A DNA stretch of 64,000 nt. Source: Cercis canadensis (Eukaryota > Streptophyta > Magnoliopsida > Fabales > Fabaceae). A program made the translations under genes and the position numbers. The notes under the pieces were generated by a model, which saw nothing but the letters and a program-made list of their open reading frames with translations, made no database searches and was not told the DNA's origin. Each line of letters starts with the position of its first letter. The first letter of the stretch is position 1. This document shows positions 58,910 through 64,000 of this stretch, in pieces. Where the stretch lies: contig QAOA01000324.1 of the NCBI GenBank assembly GCA_003255065.1, forward strand, positions 17,409 through 81,408. Reading direction: 5' to 3'.

Positions 58910-61900
58910 TCAAATATTGCCAGAACTCCCTCCTTGTTCATTTCCTGTAAGAGATTGAACATTGTCATAGTTCATTATAGATTTATATGAGTTGATGAAT
59001 GAATAAAAGCTTTCATTTTGAAGTTAAATGAATATGATTGGGATAAGTACCTCTTTTAATCATGGAAACTAAACCTGTGAACCCACTGGAAGGTTTATTT
59101 TGGTGGACACCAGCCTCTCGATGTTGTTGTTTTTCATTTTGGCTGATAGGCTTTTCAAGTTTTTCAACAATGGCAACAGGAGCATATTTTAAGTACAGTG
59201 CATGCAGAATTGGCCCAGAAGAAAGTGGTACAGGAAATCGAACTACAAGAAAACAACATTTTAATCACATCTAAATTAATAAGCTATGTCATAAAAAGCT
59301 AATGCTCGTAAAATTAAGGTTTGATAATAATTAGGATGGTCATGGTCCTATGATTTGGGTGAATGTTATTCAATCTAATCATTCGGATCCAAATCAATGC
59401 AAACTATTAGTCATATTTAAACAATTAGCTAAGCAGTTAAAAATGGAACTGAGATGTCCCCACTCCTCACTTTAGTGGTTAAGCACTTAGTACTCTATTG
59501 TGATAATACTGGGTTCAAATCTCATTAGGAGAGAATGAGATGAGATTTTGAGAAAGGATATGTTACCCCATATTGTATAGCCTCCAATTAGAAAGGAAAA
59601 AAAAAAAAAAAAAAAAGGAACTGGGATGANAAAAAAAAAAAAAAAACTGGAACTGGGATGAAGGACACTGATTTGGGTATTTGAATATATAGTACTTTAA
59701 AGTACTAATAGTACCTTGAGAACTGTTTAGAAACTCAGCTAAACTAGAGACAACTGTTACTAGCAGGCTCAGAATTACGTGTTTTAAGTTGAAGTAATTT
59801 TATAAAAGACAGAAATAAAGAAATAACAGTTACTATATTCTTACCAATCACTAAGCGTTTGAAGGGGAAGACATCTTTTTCTTTGATGTCTAGTCTTATA
59901 CCATAACTCAAAGGTGCTCGGTCAATCAGAACATTATGTTGTAGATCAATAAGAACCACTAAAGGATCGTCTCCCGAGAACAACCGTCCCTTGAGATACC
60001 AGAGACCTGCAATTGGTGAATCATAGCATACTATGTACCATGGTGTCTTGGATTTTAAACTTTCAAATTTTTGTCTCAGCTCTTTTGTCCATTGCAACAC
60101 AAATGGAACCCACACAATCTTGTAGTAATCTTCTTCTTTTATTTCCTTGTAGATTTCGAGAAGATTTGTAATCTCCTCAGTGGATATATCTAGGTCCGAA
60201 ATAAGCAACAAGACAGTTTTTCCATTTAGCACCTCTAGATCAACCTGTTTGCACAAAAAAACAGAAGAAAAAAACTATAATAGTCAAGAGCAAGTGGATC
60301 ACACTTTCTGTACAGTAAGTTTAAGGATATTAGGATCTCCAATTAATTCAAAACCTCCGCTGAGTTTCTTATGTATTACATTATCCCTCAGAATAAAATA
60401 AAATTATATACTCAATCACGTATCTTTTTTTTTTTTTTTTGGCTACTAACTTCTCATTTATTTTAGAAGTTTATGATTGGAAATCCATCATTTTTAACTT
60501 CAAATATATGCAATTCAATAGTTTATGAGTGCAGGTCTATCATTGAGAAGGGGTGAAGATGTAATCAAATTAAGAAAAACAATTAACATAGTTTGTGATA
60601 AGTTAATAGAATGGAAGTCAATATAGTATAACCCATTTGGACAAAGTACTTGATGTAAAGAACCAAAAGACCCCAAAACTTGAAGTTGTGAGGAGAAGAC
60701 TCAAGAACTATTTTATATTGAATACAACCCTTTATGTGGAGGTGATAATGATTGAAATATCCAACTGGAATAATTTACACAGATACTAACCTTGGACATA
60801 GTAGAACAATCGATGAGTGATTGCTGACCATCTTTGGAGTATGTGAATCTCTTCATAAACTCCGAGATTTTACTAGGATTGTCAGATATATTATTTTTAT
60901 AGTCAAAAATATGTTCAAACTGTACATTAAACTGCATATGAGCCTCCATCTCCTCTGCATAGATTAGATAATAATAATAATTTTGAGAAGATATATAGTG
61001 TAAATATACATTACCAATACTTGATTCGGTTTAAATTAATGATTGCATAGATAAAAATATTTGACCTTGAAGACAATGAATTGAAGTGAAAATATATATT
61101 CTTCAATATATATGAAAATTTTGTAGACACTTACCTATTTGTGGTTTGCAAATTGTGTAATTCTGCTTCAGGTCGNATATAGTGTAAATATACATTACCA
61201 ATATTTGATTCGGTTTAAATTAATGATTGCATAGATAAAAATATTTGACCTTGAAGACAATGAATTCAAGTGAAAATATATATTCTTCAATATATATGAA
61301 AATTTTGTAGACACTTACCTATTTGTGGTTTGCAAATTGTGTAATTCTGCTTCAGGTCGTGAAGGATGTGGCTAAGATTGGAAATTAGGTGGTATAAATC
61401 CAATGCCACTTCGCTATAAAACAATTAGGAATTATTTAAACTAAACAAATCTAGCCGTTGAATATTAATAAATACTAGTTTGGTTAGTCAAAAAATTAGA
61501 ATGATAAAATAAAGATAACACAAACCACAGTACGGTGAATTTATACAAAATTACTTCGACATAAGCATATAAAACACAATTGACCTATAGATATAAAAAA
61601 ATGTTAAGATCCTAAGTTCAAATCCTCATCCCTCATATCCTAATTAAATAAATTATTGCTATCTATCTAATGGCCAAAAAAAAATTGAAAATTACTGTCA
61701 TTCCAATTCCAATTTCAATTTATTTTCTTTTTTACTCTAACCAATTTCATTACCTTTTAAATTTTGGAAAAGCATAATTGTTATGAATGTAATGTGAGTA
61801 ACCTAAATATGACCGAAATCCTAAACTTGTGTATACAACAAAGTGTGTAAATAGGGCAGAGTGTGTGATTTTTTATCAAATTATAAGCGACCATATGTGA

Positions 61901-63232
61901 AATTTCCGTTTAATCTGCAAGGATTAGGAGTTTTGAAACGCCTTGCTAGGTCTTCTTTTAAAAAATAATCAGTTTTTGCTAATCTATTTTTTCTGGATGT
62001 TATTCTTTTGTTATTGGGCCACCAAAAACAGAAATAGATCAGAGGATAATAACAAGAACAACAACAATAATATATTCAAATCTAAATATTAAACAGAAAA
62101 CGACAATTGAAATTATTAGGGAGAGTGATTAACCTAATTTTAACCTAGTCAGGCTTGGGCTTCTTCCTAGGTTCATGGTCAAAGTATGACAAGGTGCGAA
62201 ATCAAAAGTCAAACAAACAAGAACTCACCCATTGTCCATGATCAAAGTCATTTGAATGCATCCAGCTACAGCACTTAGAACTACCCAATACACAGCTGTT
62301 GAGACAAGGTCTTCTCTGCTGTATTCTGTATCCGACAGTAATGTTAATTCACAGATGTATTGCATCAGTTCCAATGTGATCTTGATTAGATTATTAAGCT
62401 GATCAAGTGGTTGTTGAAATTTCTCAAGATGTGAGCCCACAATGGAAACAGGGTTTTCCTTCAAGGCTGCCATTGATGAGGCTAATTCTATGGATGAATG
62501 GTTCGGACCATGAAGCAAGAAGCCCAAGAACTCCACAAACTTTAAAACGAAACAACCCATGACATCTACTGCCTTTTCATCCCATGATAACCTCGATAGG
62601 ACTTGAAGTATTTCCGTTGACACAGTATGAACATTAATCTCATCAAACAGCTGTTGGACAGCTTTCTTTGCAGTCCAGTCCATCTGTTAGTAGACACAAT
62701 AGACTTAAAGAAATTATGATGAGATGTGGATAATCTAAAACTTATATATAAAAATAGTTTTGAGTCCATGTGTGTGCATTAATTGTTTGGGTAAATTTAA
62801 TTAATTATAAATAATATGAGCTCTATAAAAACAATTTAAGTGCATTCTGTTGAAGTTTTGGTTACATTGCCAATGACGTGAGTCTAGAGGCACATCCTCT
62901 AATCATAGAAATTAGAGGGTGTAGACACATGGTTGGAGATTTGCCAAACCTGACTAAATATTTGTTATATAGTCAAATCCTCTAACATCTAGATCTAAGG
63001 GTCTAAACATAATTTTTTGCAATGAATGCATGTGTATGGACACATGGTTGGAGAAATTAAAAAAAAAAAAAAAAAAANAAAAGCAAAACAAAAGGCTTGC
63101 ATGGATTACCGCTAAATTTGAAACATTGAAATCACCAAAGTCTCCCAAATTCCAAAGCTCAGATAACGCTGAATTGAATTCTCGAAGTTTAGAGGTTTCT
63201 AACTCAATTCCCTTTCCAGGTACTTTCTTGTC
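58910..63232 (-). CDS. SEO-like gene C, exons 2-8 (exon 1 beyond window)
   Basis: Phloem SEO-family gene with no breaks seen. Exons: 2 = 63,232-63,110; 3 = 62,683-62,229; 4 = 61,413-61,319; 5 = 60,954-60,791; 6 = 60,244-59,845; 7 = 59,242-59,051; 8 = 58,944-58,910. They sum to 488 codons including the stop; adding an exon 1 like that of A/B gives about 558 residues, against roughly 700 in typical SEO proteins. The N-terminal SEO domain spans exons 1-5 (GCFVLKFVEFLGFLLHGPNH, HLEKFQQPLDQLNNLIKI, MKRFTYSKDGQQSLIDCSTM). Exon 6 holds the thioredoxin-like segment (VLLLISDLDIS, YYKIVWVPFVLQWTKELRQK, PWYIVCYDSPIAGLWY) and ends FPFKRLVIG. The usual SEO C-terminal domain is replaced by a short tail (exons 7-8, KPSSGFTGLVSMIKRG). 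If the last intron is retained, the tail ends 16 codons later. A SINE lies in intron 6, an N-flanked duplication copies part of exon 4, and a TRIM lies upstream. Confidence 0.87.
59457..59616 (+). mobile_element. tRNA-derived SINE in SEO-C intron 6
   Basis: RNA polymerase III box A-like TTAGTGGTTAAGC (59,472-59,484) and box B-like GGGTTCAAATCTC (59,511-59,523) are correctly ordered and spaced. A 3' poly-A run ends at 59,616. GGAACTGAGATG (59,445-59,456) and GGAACTGGGATG (59,617-59,628) flank it as a target duplication. The N at 59,630 sits in a second copy of the poly-A/flank, so the right edge is partly duplicated in the assembly. Confidence 0.85.
60989..61359. repeat. Near-perfect duplication around an N, copying part of SEO-C exon 4
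   Basis: 60,989-61,175 and 61,177-61,359 are nearly identical, with the N at 61,176 exactly between them. The left copy includes the 3' ~40 bases of exon 4 and its donor but no acceptor. Most likely an assembly artefact. Confidence 0.92.
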
Positions 63233-63314
63233 CTGCATAAATGTATGTATTGAAAATTAGCATAAAAAAATACTAGAGATAGAACTACGCTCCTCAAATA
63301 CTTAGAATCAGATG

Positions 63315-64000
63315 TGTTGGAAAATGAAAGAAGTGGAGCAAAGTCCCATATTGATTTAAAAAAAGCAAAGTTGGGTGGGTATAAAGCTTGAGATGCACAA
63401 GTCTAAATTGCCTTAGGCACTTTGGACAAAGTTGCATTATCAAGCATAAATTTCACACCAAGAAAGACTACCACACTCTCTCACATTATAAGTGAAGAGT
63501 TGGATGGAGGGGCCACTTAGAAAATGTCAACATGATATCAGAGCTCATATGGCCTAACAGCTCATTCACGATCCAAGGTTTAATTTCTTGATGAAAACTT
63601 GAAGCCCAAGACTTGACACCCAAAAGAGAAAAAAAAAGGGTCAATCAAGAAAACCCAGGCAAAATGTTGTATAGACCTGTAGCCTCTGAGACTCAAGTCC
63701 TAAAAAGGAGCACAAACTCAGGCGATAAATGAAAGAGAGAGACCTATGGCCTCTGAAGCTCAAAAAACTTGAAGTACAAGCCCAAGGTGAAGATTGAAAG
63801 ACTAGAAGGATTAAAAAAAGGCAAGTCACAACTGGGCCAGGCCAATTGGACTTGAGGGGGAGTGTTGGAAAATGAAAGAAGTAAAGCAAAGTCTCACATT
63901 GATTAGAAAAGAGCAAAGTTAGGTGGATATAAAGCTTGAGATGCACAAGTCTAAATTGCCTTAGGCATTTTGGATAAAGTTGCATTATCAAGCATAAATT
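63315..64000 (+). mobile_element. TRIM (mini LTR element), 3' LTR cut by window end (fossil)
   Basis: The 5' LTR is 63,315 to about 63,532 (starts TGTTGGAAAATGAAAGAAGT). The primer-binding site TGATATCAGAGCTC for tRNA-Met is at 63,533-63,546. A short non-coding interior follows, then a polypurine tract (GAGGGGGAG, 63,854-63,862) and the 3' LTR from 63,863 to beyond the window. The LTRs are about 93% identical over the visible ~138 bases. It encodes nothing, as usual for TRIMs, and looks structurally whole as far as visible. It lies in SEO-C intron 1. Confidence 0.88.

Noticed and set aside
1-64000. rRNA genes, CRISPR arrays, bacterial operon signals
   Set aside because: None seen; the sequence is plant nuclear DNA.

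Overview
The window is nuclear DNA of a dicot-type plant. It is AT-rich, has short exons and long introns with GT-AG (and one GC-AG) borders, and contains plant-only gene families (FatB thioesterase, receptor-like protein, sieve element occlusion genes, plant mobile domain) and plant transposon families. It is a draft scaffold: one 434-base gap (36,798-37,231) and nine single Ns. Most of the single Ns sit exactly at the junction of near-identical direct repeats, so several local duplications are probably unmerged contig ends rather than biology.

Layout: (1) 1-4,700: LINE remnant on the minus strand, a long-TIR foldback element and small duplications. (2) 4,920-8,143: the one intact complete host gene, a six-exon FatB-like acyl-ACP thioesterase. 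(3) 8,900-15,200: LINE and Ty3/gypsy scraps, a ubiquitin-S27a retrocopy, the 3' end of a receptor-like protein gene fused to a repeat, and two Mutator-like (MULE) elements. (4) 15,309-25,830: nested fossils, comprising a Tat-lineage LTR element, a CACTA element end with telomere-like tracts, an endogenous pararetrovirus remnant on the minus strand and a large inverted repeat. (5) 26,300-36,800: AT-rich foldback elements (one with its empty site still present next to it), a 23-bp-phased TCACGGTTT array and a five-exon, stop-riddled plant-mobile-domain gene. (6) 37,486-64,000: a tandem cluster of three minus-strand SEO-like genes (A truncated, B broken, C apparently intact but running off the window). 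The cluster is punctured by a Copia element, MULE and hAT elements with exact target-site duplications, a tRNA-derived SINE, a TRIM and a Pack-MULE carrying a piece of a DUF4228/PADRE-like gene.

Functionally only two things look alive: fatty-acid export from plastids (FatB-like) and a phloem-protein family (SEO). The SEO copies share exon sizes and phases exactly. They appear to lack the usual C-terminal SEO domain and to carry a different short tail instead, which is the most interesting host-gene observation here.
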